Positions 10,702-20,516 of a stretch of DNA of 64,000 nt are shown here, piece after piece (position 1 is the first letter of the stretch; each line of letters opens with the position of its first letter). This DNA comes from Craterostigma plantagineum (Eukaryota > Streptophyta > Magnoliopsida > Lamiales > Linderniaceae): contig JAPQWV010000413.1 of assembly GCA_027422505.1 (NCBI GenBank), positions 62,001 to 126,000 on the forward strand, in the 5' to 3' direction. A program made the position numbers and the translations under genes. The notes under the pieces are model-generated. The model was not told the DNA's origin. It made no database searches and was given only the letters and a program-made list of their open reading frames with translations.

Positions 10702-12241
10702 GCCCTTCGTATTTGATATCTGGGAGACCCACCACCATTTTCTTCAGTTTAAGAATCCGCAGCCCTTGAGTGTTCAAATGTCCATACCTCAAATGCCATA
10801 CCGATGACTCATTCATGGATTCGGTGCTAAGCGCGAGTTGATTTTTAGATGGCATGACAAGAGGAAAAACCTTTTTAGCGCTCATCGAGACTTCAGCTAC
10901 TACTGCCCTATTTTTCTTGTCAATGATAGTGCCCTTTTCATCATCAAACGTGACAGAATACCCATTTTGCATTAGCTGCCCAACACTTAACAGATTTTGA
11001 GCAAGTTTAGGCACATAGAGAACGTTGTGAATAAATTTCTTGTTACCTCCCTTGGTATAGACGCTAACAGTTCCTTTTCCCTCTGCACTTTGGGTGTTTC
11101 CATCGCCAAGCTTTACTTGAGAGCCAAAATCAGTGTCCAGCTGCTCAAAGAAGTCGCGGTTACCAGTCATATGGTTGCTGCAACCACTGTCCAAATACCA
11201 AACATCCGTGGGCTCAGGTTCGGCATTAACGTTCGTGTAGAATAAATTTTCGCCTTCTTCCTCCTTGGTAAAGTTCGCTTCTGTAGAGCTGTTTTTCTGG
11301 TGCCAGCAATCTCTTTGTGAATGATTAGGAATTCGACACCTTTTGCATTTGAAACGGCAGTCTTTCGAATTGTGGTTGGTCTTCCGACAGATGATGCAAT
11401 AAAGACCAGCAGATGATTTTTGTGGATTATCCTTACTATTTTCAGAATATATCCCACGATTATCGCTCTTATTCTGGTGATTTTGGCCTGAACGGTTTTT
11501 CTGAAACTTTCCTTTCTTTTGCTGCGGATGTTCCTGTGATTTGTCAGAAATGGTGACGCTTGATTGGAATGCTTGCTCCACAGACTGAGGCGACGAACGA
11601 TTAATCCTCTGCTCATGAGCTTGTAAGGAACTCATTAATTCATGCATTGACATTTTCGAGAGATCCTTCGCTTCTTCGATGGCTGCAACACCATGGTCAT
11701 ATTTCGGTGGCATACTTCTGAGAATTTTCTCAATTACCCGCTTGTCTGGGATGTTGTCTCCTAAGCTTTCGATGCGGTTTACAATGTTAGCAACCCTTGT
11801 AAAGAACTCTGTCACATTTTCAGCCTCTTTCATCACCAGGGTATCAAAATCCCTCCATAGTGATTGCAACTTTATGGTGACTACCCGGTCATTTCCTTGG
11901 AATTCTTTCTGCAGAACATCCCAAGCCTCTTTTGCCTTCTTCTTGTTGAAAATACGAGGGTATATAGATTTGCTTACCCCTTGCTTAATGTAGCGAAGGG
12001 CGGTGCAATCTCTCCTGCGATTATCTTTGTATTCCTTCATTTGAGATGCACTCCATTCCTCCTCCGTAGAACTCGCTTCTTCAGGAGGCTCGTCGTAAGG
12101 TTCTGCGACCACGTCCCATAGATCATGGGAGACGAAGAAATCTTGCATTTCACTGCTCCAGAAATCATAATGCTCTCCTTCAAATATAGGTACTTCACTT
12201 GGAGAGTATTTGAACATGGTGAGGTTTGAATTTCCAGCCAT
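10571..12241 (-). CDS. Copia Gag-protease-integrase N-terminus
   Basis: 556 codons starting at ATG 12241, just inside the primer site. Gag (UBN2-type) opens with a MAGNSNLTMFKYSPSEVP segment. Two CCHC knuckles follow in tandem (CIICRKTNHNSKDC and CKRCRIPNHSQRDC). The aspartic protease has the active site WYLDSGCSNHMTG. The GAG-pre-integrase zinc region has HLRYGHLN and CEGCVYGK. The frame should continue into integrase but shifts by one base near 10650 and ends 26 codons later, overlapping the pol frame by 131 bp. Plant copia elements normally use one continuous frame, so this looks like a one-base mutation or sequencing error rather than programmed frameshifting. Confidence 0.92.
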   Translation of the reverse strand: MAGNSNLTMFKYSPSEVPIFEGEHYDFWSSEMQDFFVSHDLWDVVAEPYDEPPEEASSTEEEWSASQMKEYKDNRRRDCTALRYIKQGVSKSIYPRIFNKKKAKEAWDVLQKEFQGNDRVVTIKLQSLWRDFDTLVMKEAENVTEFFTRVANIVNRIESLGDNIPDKRVIEKILRSMPPKYDHGVAAIEEAKDLSKMSMHELMSSLQAHEQRINRSSPQSVEQAFQSSVTISDKSQEHPQQKKGKFQKNRSGQNHQNKSDNRGIYSENSKDNPQKSSAGLYCIICRKTNHNSKDCRFKCKRCRIPNHSQRDCWHQKNSSTEANFTKEEEGENLFYTNVNAEPEPTDVWYLDSGCSNHMTGNRDFFEQLDTDFGSQVKLGDGNTQSAEGKGTVSVYTKGGNKKFIHNVLYVPKLAQNLLSVGQLMQNGYSVTFDDEKGTIIDKKNRAVVAEVSMSAKKVFPLVMPSKNQLALSTESMNESSVWHLRYGHLNTQGLRILKLKKMVVGLPDIKYEGHVCEGCVYGKIHRLPFHSLAGEGAIGAGAFGHLWSHANTLFEW

Positions 12242-12287
12242 TTGTTCTCGGCCAGATTAAGAAGTGAGGGACGTTGGATGTTTTTAC

Positions 12288-12300
12288 GGCTCTGATACCA
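12288..12300 (-). other. Primer-binding site (initiator tRNA-Met)
   Basis: On the minus strand TGGTATCAGAGCC starts four bases inside the 5' LTR. It is complementary to the 3' end of initiator tRNA-Met, the standard copia primer. Confidence 0.9.
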
Positions 12301-12304
12301 AATT

Positions 12305-12527
12305 TGTTGGCACAGCGGAAGAGAAAGAGCTGCTGCTCTTTTAGTTTTATTGATGATAATGATATTTCTCTTAATAATTCAAGAGTGTACAGACGTCAAC
12401 TTATATTAACCTAACATGACCTTCAAACTTGCTTAATATTAATACTTCTTAAGAAAACTAGAAGTAGACTTGACCAAGTAATTTGACTAATAGAAAACGA
12501 CTCTTAGATTACTAATTAATTTCAACA
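12305..12527 (-). repeat. 5' LTR of the young copia element
   Basis: 223 bp, identical by eye to 7925-8147; followed by the target duplication gcaag. Confidence 0.95.
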
Positions 12528-12882
12528 GCAAGTTGTTGGGGGCGGGTGGAAGGACCAGGACTTGGGGCTGAACCAGGTTGTGTTCGACGAGACGACGATG
12601 CCCGTCCCCGTGTGTTCTTGCACGGGGGTTCTGAGGCCGTGCTACAAGTGGGGGAACGGAGGGTGGCAGTCGTCGTGCTGCACGACCAACCTGTCGATGT
12701 ATCCTTTGCCCGCCGTGCCCAACAAGAGGCACGCGAGGGTTGGGGGGAGGAAGATGAGTGGGAGCGCTTTTAGTAAGCTGCTGAGCCGACTGGCTGGCGA
12801 GGGGCACGACCTTTCGAGCCCCGTCGATCTTAAGGAGCATTGGGCTAAGCACGGGACGAACCGTTACATTACCATCAAGTGA

Positions 12883-13737
12883 TGAATGGATGATGGCGAT
12901 GATGGTGGTGGTTAGGGTTTTCGTTCTTCTGGTTTTTTTTTCCTCGAGCTCGGGGCGGTTGATATTGAATGGAAGGAAGAAGTCTGGGAAACTTGCGTGT
13001 TTGTATGTGGTCGTTAGTAAGTGTACGATGATGCGAGTTACCTGCCTATGTTATTGCGTGTTTTCAGACGTTGGGCTTCAGTTATGGCAATAAGTAAGAT
13101 GGTATGTTTAGGAAATGCTTTTGATGAACGCTGTTTATTATGATTATCGTTGTAACGAAGTATCGTTTGTTATTTGTTATAGTTAAATGCTTCGAATGAA
13201 GTAGTTTATAAGGAACATTGCCAAACAAACCCATCATCAAACACATGGCGGGCCGGGCACTCTTAAATAGTGAATGACTTTGAAGTACATGAAGTAATGA
13301 AGTAAAGACAATCGAATCTATTTTTTAAAAAGTAAAAATGTATGGGCAATTTCAAAAATGAAAAGGACAAAAAACATCGAAGGGATTGCTTAAGAAAAAG
13401 AATAAATAAATAAAGAAAATACAGGTCATCGTCTCGACGGATAATTATCACTAATTAAGAAGCTAAAACAAAACCATGTCTTTTGAGAACAACACGGAAT
13501 CCAAACATATGAATTCGCTACATTTAAGGAGACTGTCAAGTTCCACCTTTTTAGTACTCGAACTCAACTCTATTTATGGATTCATCGTCACTTTTCAATT
13601 TCCAATTAAATTCTTCTTACTTTGAGATTGGAAGTAAAAAGACACCTCTGTCAGTCAGTACACTATATAGCTAGTAGCTCAGACAGTGAGATAGCAGCAC
13701 TCTCTTTACATATTTATAGAGTTAGAGAGAGGGAAGG
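12883..13737. other. BPC 3' region and IQD promoter
   Basis: Contains the former BPC 3' UTR. The promoter of the next gene shows a TATA-like TATATAG at 13664-13670, about 70 bp before the ATG, and a GAGAGAGGG motif just before the start. No other gene was seen. Confidence 0.55.
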
Positions 13738-16486
13738 ATGGGAAAATCAATGGCTTGCTTGAACATCATTGCTTGTGGGAAAAAGGACGGTGCTGATCGA
13801 GCCGATCTCGAAGTTCATGAAGTACATTTTGTTTTTAGTTATGAGGTTATGTGCTTTCTCTTATTGTTTGTTGCTAACGATTTATCGCATATGCCATTTT
13901 TTTTTTAGATTTAGTATCACTTTTTAGCTGCGTGATTGTTTTATGGATTGAGCTGTTGTTTGCTTATTTTTCCCTGTCACAGTTTGATTTTTTTGATTGT
14001 GTGTTGTTTGATTCGTGGATTTAGTTCTCTCTTTTAAACGTATCTGCTAGATTTGATTGGTTTAGTTTACTCATGAACTGAGGATGTCTTCAAACATGTG
14101 TGTGCAGATGTTGCCTTTTTTCGGTGCGATTGTTTACTTCATTATTGGATGTGATTTTCTTATTACAGGACAATTGGCATTGTCTTGAAGGTTGATTCCT
14201 TCTTTGAAATATTTTTGCAGAACAAAGTTTCTAGCGATCGACGTGGATGGAGCTTCAGAAAGAAATCTGTTAACAAACAAACTCTCGAATCTGATGTTGT
14301 CAACTTTCAGACGATGCCTGAGCTATCTGTCCAAGAAATGACATCCTCTGTTCAGATGGAAGCCAAAGCGGATATGCCTTCTCAGCTAAATACAGATTTA
14401 TCATCAGATTTTCCTAAAGAGGATAACGTTGATGAGTTGGGTGTTATTAAAATCCAGGCTTCAGTGAGAGGTTTTCTGGTATGTCCTGACTCTCACATGA
14501 TTCTATGATTGCATTATTTTGCAAGGAAAGGAAAAAGAAGAAAAAAGACATCTTTATCCACCATTTTTATCTTATCCAGGCTAGGAAATTGCATTCGAAA
14601 CAGAATAGTGTAATAAAAATACAAGCTGCAGTACGACGACACTTGGCTCGAACACAAGCCATTGGGACCCTTCGTTGTGTGCAAGCCATCATTAAGATTC
14701 AAGGTCTTTTTCGTGACCGTGCCTGTCGTGAAAGCAGCGGAAAGGTAATCAACAATCTTCATTTGAAACATTGGATCTTGTCCCAACAATGTATGGTAAG
14801 ATAATTACACATCATAATAGTCTATCTTCTTTTTCAGGTAAAGAAAGAAACTAACAAGAACGTGGCGAAGCTGCTTAGCAATGTATTTGCTCGTCAGGTG
14901 GTAAATCTGACATAATCTGAGTCATGATTTAAATAATTTTGAGTACAAGTGTAATATTGTTATCATCGTTATTTTCGTTTTAGCTTATGGCATCGACACA
15001 AAAGACTTCATCTATCAGAATCAAGTGTGAGCCTTTTAAGACAGACTCGGCCTGGAAATGGCTTGAAAGATGGACATTAGCTTCATCAGTGAGAAATGAA
15101 GAAAAAGGACTTGGCTTAACTCGATCGATGGACCTCGTTTCTGGTAAGAATATACAATCCGTGAATGAATCTGACAAAGATGACGATTTGATCAGTTACG
15201 AAGCTAGCAGATTAGAATCAAGCTGTGCGGAGCCAAAACTAGACACCATCGAGATCGAAGAAAAGGGTCTGACGTCAAAAGAGGTAGTAGAGCCTTCTTT
15301 CACTAAAAGGAAAGGCACAGACACTGAACTGTACATGCCCGATTGCAAAAGGTCTTCGATCGAGCAACCTCATGATGAAACCGAGTTAAAGAAGTCGTAT
15401 TCGAGAAAAGAAAAAAATCCCGCCTTTATTGCAGCACAGATGAAATTCGAAGAGCTGAGCTCAAGTGCAAAGATATCGACCACCTTCCCTTCTTCTGGTA
15501 ATGAAGGTGGAGTTAGATCTGCTTTGGACAAGGTTCCTTCTTACACCGATCTTCAAGTGAATGGCTCAGAGTGTGGAACTGAGCTTTCAATTTCTTCGAC
15601 CCTCGATTCACTAGACAGGTCAGCGTCTACTATAGTCAATGACAATGAAGTAAAACCAAAAGATTCAGACAAGACCAATCCACTGGCTAGAAAAGAGCAT
15701 GGAGAAATCAAAGCCAAAGGGTCCGAAGAGCATTTACAGACCGAAGAAGTTATTGAGAACCCCATATTACCCGTAGCAGATGCATCATATTCAGACTCAG
15801 ATAAGTCGGACAAGTACGATATTGTCGACTCTTCTGCTGTTGAATCTGTTAAGGAAAAGCCTGAAATAAGCCACGTGGCATGTAATGGTACAGTAGTTTC
15901 CGAGCCTCAAGGAACACCCTCTAGCCAAGTATCAGTCAAGCCCAAGAAACCTAAATCTTCCTTATCGTCGGGGGATAAGAAGACTCCTTTAAGTCGTAAT
16001 ATAGATTCTGCTTCTTCGAAGAACAGCTCAGAGCGTGATAACAAGGCACGAAAACGAAGGAACTCCTTTGAGTCGAACAAATCTGATCACAAGGAGCAAG
16101 AGCCTAGAGATAGTGTCAGCAGCAGTAGTATTTCTCTGCCTAGCTACATGCAAGCCACTAAATCAGCCAGAGCCAAAGCTATAACGACTGGCTTGCCTAG
16201 ATTTAGCCCAGAGGTTCTTGACAAGGATGCCCATGATGTTAGAAAGAGGCATTCCATGCCTTATGCAGCGCATGAAAGGCAAGGCTCTCCTATGATTCAA
16301 CGCTCGTTGTCTCAGGCTCAGCAGAATGTAAAAGGAAACGCGACACAGTCTCCTCAAGGTGTAATGTTAATCTGATGTTTTATATGATGAAAACGACGTT
16401 TATGCTTGCTTTGAATGTGTTCTACAGATCAACTTATGTTGCACTAACTTCTTTTATCTTCAACAGATCGGAAGTGGAGGAGATAA
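13738..16486 (+). CDS. IQD32: IQ-domain (IQD) calmodulin-binding protein, IQD32-like
   Basis: Six exons, all with consensus borders: 13738-13821, 14221-14478, 14580-14744, 14838-14897, 14984-16358 and 16467-16486, giving 653 aa. Plant IQD proteins are calmodulin-binding scaffolds on microtubules and the plasma membrane. The start MGKSMACLNIIACG and the RRGWSFRKKS motif of exon 2 are typical. The IQ region follows: GVIKIQASVRGFLARK across the exon 2/3 junction, then VIKIQAAVRRHLARTQ, then a third weaker repeat IIKIQGLFRDRAC. Next comes the conserved WKWLERW motif. The long acidic and Ser-rich exon 5 ends in a DUF4005-like SLPSYMQATKSARAKA. The last short exon supplies the basic C-terminus DRKWRR. 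If the last intron is retained, the frame ends six codons later at 16375. The gene looks fully intact. Confidence 0.93.
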
Positions 16487-16979
16487 ATGAGGATTTTCCG
16501 TTTTGAGGATTCACTTGCTCCCTGTTTTTCTTTCAGACAGGGAAGAAACCTTGGCAGTTTGGTTTTTGATTGCCTAATACTTTTCCTTTTTTCCGAAAAT
16601 TTATTTGTATTTGGTAACATATGCTGAGGAGGGTTATGTTATTGGGAATTTGGGATGATGCGTGGATTTTGAACTTTTGTTTGATTGCCTCTGGTTTATA
16701 TGTTTCATGTTTATTTTTAATGAATTCGTGGTTCAGTTCTTGAATTATGTATGTCATTGTCAAATTGACAACTAAACAACTACATCCTCCAACTATCGAC
16801 AAAAATATCCACTGAGATTTGCTATGGTGCCCACCTACCGTGAGCAACCACCGTGAGCACCATAAGAAAATCTCTCAATTGTTTGATTTTTATCGATTCT
16901 CAATGACGCCAACACCTCCGTAGACCCTTTTATATGCATTGCTAACCTAAATCGCCATCTCAAAGTTCAAACACGTTAA
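16487..16979. other. IQD 3' region; no further gene
   Basis: Probable 3' UTR and downstream DNA. A short inverted GGTGC/CACC motif occurs at about 16826-16862. Confidence 0.5.
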
Positions 16980-17401
16980 TTTGTTTTAGCTGTGGATTAG
17001 GCTCAATTTATGTTCGACAGGAACATCATTTTTAGCAGGAGCATTAACATCTGGTATATGTGACTTAGTCACTCTATTAAGGTCAGTAAAGTTTCCTAGC
17101 AGTTGATTAGCTAAACTCAATAAATGAATTATCTTTTGAACTTCTAGTTCACATTATTTCGTTCGAGGATCATAATGATTCAACGATAATTCATTCCAAC
17201 TAATATTCCTTTCCAGTTGTCCTTTTTCTCCCCATAATGTCGGAAAATTTGTTTTCTCGAAGTGACAGTCGGCAAATCTAGCCGTGAATAAATCTCCCGT
17301 TAAAGGTTCTAAATATTTTATTATCGATGGAGATTCAAATCTAACATATATTCCCAACCTCCTTTGAGGTCCCATCTTTGTGCGTTGTGGTGGTACAACC
17401 C
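16980..17401 (-). pseudogene. Copia pol fragment (integrase-RT linker)
   Basis: Minus-strand translation gives PPQRTKMGPQRRLGIYV followed by EPLTGDLFTARFADCHF, then NELSLNHYDPRTK: the conserved linker region of a large plant copia family. It is cut off on the left near 16980 and bounded on the right by a TIR-type insertion at 17402. A second copy of the same segment is at 22770-23201. Confidence 0.75.
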
Positions 17402-18060
17402 AGAGGTGGACCCACGTGTATGCTTGGGGGGTCATTTGACCCTCCGACCGGCATTGAAATAATTAGAATATGCATAAAAATCTAATGTGAATCTCCCTTG
17501 GTCCAGTGGTTCTAGCATATGCTATAAAAAGCTTTAGGCTCCAAATGATCCAAGTTCTGTTCCCACTATACGTTTTTTCTTTTCATTTTTTTTAGGATAA
17601 ATATATGGTTTAGACTATATTGGGTTGGGCTAGAAAATTTTCTTTCACGGTCAGTAAGATCATGGATTAGCCACTAGGTTTAGTAATTGTGTTTGACATG
17701 CCATATAGATTTTAGAAAGTATTTTCTTCTTATTTGTTCAGACTTATATGTTTCCTCAGGGTCTAGTTTCTGAAACGATTTATCTATTAGAAATAGTTTC
17801 ATTTCGGGTTCTTTTTGCATTTCTGTGCAGATCTTTGGTTTTTAGGGAAAAGCTATAACTCCAAAAATTGCACGTACCTATATATGAAGCATGCTTTTTG
17901 TCGATATCTCTAATGTTTCTCAATAACATATTGTGTCTTCTCAACGAATTAGGTAAGTATGGAGCTTTTATTGATCACTTTAAATGTATAATAACATACC
18001 CCAACAAGTTTGTGGTCTCCTTGACATGTGATTGGTTCTTAAGGAAATATATTACCTCAT

Positions 18061-18311
18061 TTGTCAGGAACACTAAACAACGTTCGTCGACCACTTAAAA
18101 AGGCCGTAAAATTAGTTTTAAGTAAAATCCGCATGCCGAACCAGTGGATTTTATTGCTCAATGTCTTTTCGGCCCTATTTGACTCGAAAAATTTAGCCAT
18201 TCTATACTCGAAGCTAATCCTGTCACGTAAGCATGAACTACTAAATGATGACGTGAAGAAGGCCAAAGTTTCTGTTACGAGCTTATTTCTCAACTTTATT
18301 GCCGGAGCTTC

Positions 18312-18370
<59 letters not shown>

Positions 18371-18723
18371 ATACTTCATGCGATGGCGTATTTGACATCA
18401 ACCAAGAGAGTACTGAATAAGCCGTCTCTGATGGTTGAAGAGGTTCAGTCAACAACATCGAGCAGTATATTTCAAAATGTATAAGATCCAAATCTTCTAC
18501 AACTGCGTCGGATCCAAACCAACAGTGTGGAGAGTTCCTGCTCACAGAAATGTTAGATTGCAAAGAACTCGTTGCAGCTAAAACATGGGCAAAGCATAAG
18601 GGGAAGCAAGTGCTATATTTGCTCGTCAAGGAGTTTCTTCATAGGAAATTGTTAGGAAAGACATTGACTATTGTAAAGCAAAACAATATGCAGCAAGAGT
18701 TCCCAACTCCACTACATGAGTGA
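18061..18723 (+). pseudogene. Unrecognised coding-like fragment inside the TIR element
   Basis: An open frame from 18061 (LNNVRRPLKKAVKLVLSKIR...) is interrupted by the GA microsatellite. A second open stretch, about 18531-18723, encodes EMLDCKELVAAKTWAKHKGK and VLYLLVKEFLHRKLLGKT and ends in TGA. Composition is protein-like (amphipathic, Lys/Leu-rich), and both stretches read on the same strand. I do not recognise the family. It may be a captured host gene fragment or a remnant of the element's own gene. Confidence 0.3.
18316..18368. repeat. (GA)n microsatellite, 53 bp
   Basis: Uninterrupted GA dinucleotides. Confidence 0.98.
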
Positions 18724-18898
18724 AATAATAATAGATCTCTTTTATTGTTTCCATCAAATATTGCGTTTTATCTAGCCACAGCTTGAAATGATATATAATA
18801 TAATCTCTTTGACCCTCCAATCATAAGATCATGGATTCGCCAATGTGGCAACCGGGACATATTGATCGACACACAGTGTGCTAATGTAAAGTGCATAT

Positions 18899-20511
18899 GC
18901 GAAAGTGATAAATAAAATGAATACGTAATTACTATCACCGACGTGCGATAGGCAGTGGACCTATCGTTTTTAGTGTAGTAAGGTGAGTAACGAGTATCGA
19001 ACACGAGAAATAAACTGACTACTAGTAATAACCTATCGACTCGATATCTAGCCTAAATAAAGTGTGCAAATTGTTTATACTAAGAACTAACCTAACAGAC
19101 CAATCCTAATGCAACGAGAGATTAAGAGAACACGACTGAAGCTGGTGCGAGTTCCTCGCAGTAATTTCCTACCCACTCAAGAACTTGCTGTCGCCCTAAA
19201 CGCTCGCGGAGATCTCAAATCAATAATTACTAACGGCGAGGATCGAGTGTTTGCTTTCGCCCTATGCTTGAATCATCTATTGACGGCCTAATCGGTGTTT
19301 AGTTGTCACCCTAAATGATTTTCCACACAATTACTTTAACACAGAGACATACAAAGCGAAGAAACAATTTCATAGATAGATAAAGTCATAAACACGAGTC
19401 ACGATAAAGTCTTAAGTACGAATCTACCGAGCGTGCATCTAATCTCAAACACAGAGGGAACTTAGCTACTCATAATTAACGGAAAAGCGAAAAAAGAGAT
19501 AAAGAACAAGGAGGAAGAACTCATAATCTTCACTACGGATGGATATGGGATGATCTCGTGGTAGAATCCTCGTTCCTCGTTCAATTGGGCATGGAATTGT
19601 CGTTCATCCGTCTCTTACGCTTCTGGGACGTATTTCCCTGTTCTTCACGGCTATTTTTCGTCTCTGATGTGTTAGGGTTATGTTCTGATAGCTTTCCCCC
19701 CTTTCTGAGTTAAAATGGGGATTTATACTGACTTTCGCAACCTTCAAGGCCTGGTACATGGGCCTTCACGACGTGAAGGTTTCGGAGAGGGAGAAATTGG
19801 GCTACTGCTCGCTTTCACGGCCTCGTGCAGCTTGTGTCACGGCCGTGACACTTTCAACAACTTTGCGACAGTTTCGTATTTCTCTCAGATGGAGGGGTAA
19901 ACTGTATCCGATTGACCTGAAATTCTAACCACAGAGAGAAGACTCGCCAATCTTGATTCTGCCAAAAGATTCTCAATCCAAGGTCAATATTGGGATACAT
20001 AAATTTTTTGAAGCTGCTGGTACTTTTTGCAGGCGAACTTCACGATCGTGACGAGCCTTGCTCGTGGTTGTGAACCCTATTTATGCTTCGTTCTTCATCG
20101 TTTCGTCGTTTCACGGCCGTGACTCACGTCTGCTTTGGTTTCGGCCTTTTGTCGCTGCCAAGAGCTAGACCACTCACAGCCGTGACTTGATTGAACTTAG
20201 GTCTCGCACTTTTGTCACGGCCTCGTGAGTGACGTTCACGACCGTGATTCTATACTCTGCATCGCTTGGCTTCACTTTCAGCCTTTCGTCATGGCCTGGT
20301 GCACGAAGTGTCACGGCCGTGATACTCTTCTGTGGCTTCATAACTTGTTCGTTTTGCCTCGTTTTCGCTCCTTTTCGCCCGGTAGCCGTCCTAAGGTCCT
20401 ATAAAGTGTAACTAGGAGTAAATAGAGCGAATAGTTGCATAAATCGATGAAGATACACTCTATTATATCATAAATCACCGCTATAATTCACTTACTAATG
20501 TATGTTTATCA
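18899..20511 (-). mobile_element. Solo-LTR-like insertion (probably gypsy type)
   Basis: A 1.6-kb block splits copia integrase sequence. The coding match ends at GGTATATG on one side and resumes at ATATG on the other, giving a direct duplication catat (18894-18898 and 20512-20516). On the minus strand it begins TGATAAACATACATTAG, an LTR-like start. It has no coding region and contains repeated TCACGGCCGTGA palindromes. The other end is not a canonical CA, so the exact boundary is uncertain. Confidence 0.45.
19760..20330. repeat. Cluster of TCACGGCCGTGA-type palindromes
   Basis: At least seven diverged copies of a 12-14 bp self-complementary motif (TCACGGCCGTGA, CACGATCGTGA, TCACGACCGTGA, TCACGGCCTCGTG) occur within about 570 bp of the LTR-like block. 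Neighbouring DNA is not GC-palindromic. Confidence 0.7.
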
Positions 20512-20516
20512 CATAT

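Larger units (their letters stand above)
7925..12527 (-). mobile_element. Ty1-copia LTR retrotransposon, very young, antisense in BPC exon
   Basis: 4603 bp, flanked by a perfect 5-bp duplication gcaag (7920-7924 and 12528-12532). The two 223-bp LTRs (TGTTGGCACAGC...TTTCAACA) are identical wherever I compared them. The order on the minus strand is LTR, primer-binding site, gag, protease, integrase, RT, RNase H, LTR, which is copia order. All domains are present, but the reading frame is split once near 10650. Identical LTRs imply a recent insertion. Confidence 0.97.
7219..12882 (+). pseudogene. BPC6: BASIC PENTACYSTEINE (BBR/BPC, GAGA-binding) gene disrupted by a copia insertion
   Basis: Class II BBR/BPC nuclear factors bind GA repeats and recruit Polycomb-type repressors. 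Exon 1 (7219-7272) encodes MDDNSHRENGRQKPPQGQ. A 117-bp intron follows, and exon 2 begins at 7390 (WLMQQQQQ). Exon 2 has the alanine-zipper coiled coil with repeated ERD/ERN units (about 7436-7615), a His/Pro-rich linker and a basic Lys/Pro stretch. After the 7925-12527 insertion the frame resumes at 12533 with the complete DNA-binding domain: [13 protein letters not shown], the Cys cluster [16 protein letters not shown] and [14 protein letters not shown], and the C-terminal [13 protein letters not shown]. Without the element and one duplicated target copy the frame is perfect, giving 312 aa, the usual size. As it stands, reading into the LTR adds about 36 foreign residues and stops at 8034, so the DNA-binding domain is lost. 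Confidence 0.93.
17402..18847. mobile_element. TIR DNA element (hAT-like?) inserted in copia pol
   Basis: The left end (CAGAGGTGGACCCACG, running to GGGGGGTCA) resembles the inverse of the right end (CATTGGCGAATCCATG, running to GGAGGGTCA). Copia integrase sequence continues on both sides. The flanks share caacc (gtacaacc and tggcaacc), a decayed target duplication. The interior includes a tRNA-like box A (CTTGGTCCAGTGGTTCTAG, about 17503), a GA microsatellite and an unidentified plus-strand coding-like stretch. The superfamily is uncertain. Confidence 0.5.

Noticed and set aside
12890..13093. 67-codon plus-strand frame after the BPC stop
   Set aside because: Lies in the BPC 3' UTR, low-complexity Val/Met-rich start, no family similarity.
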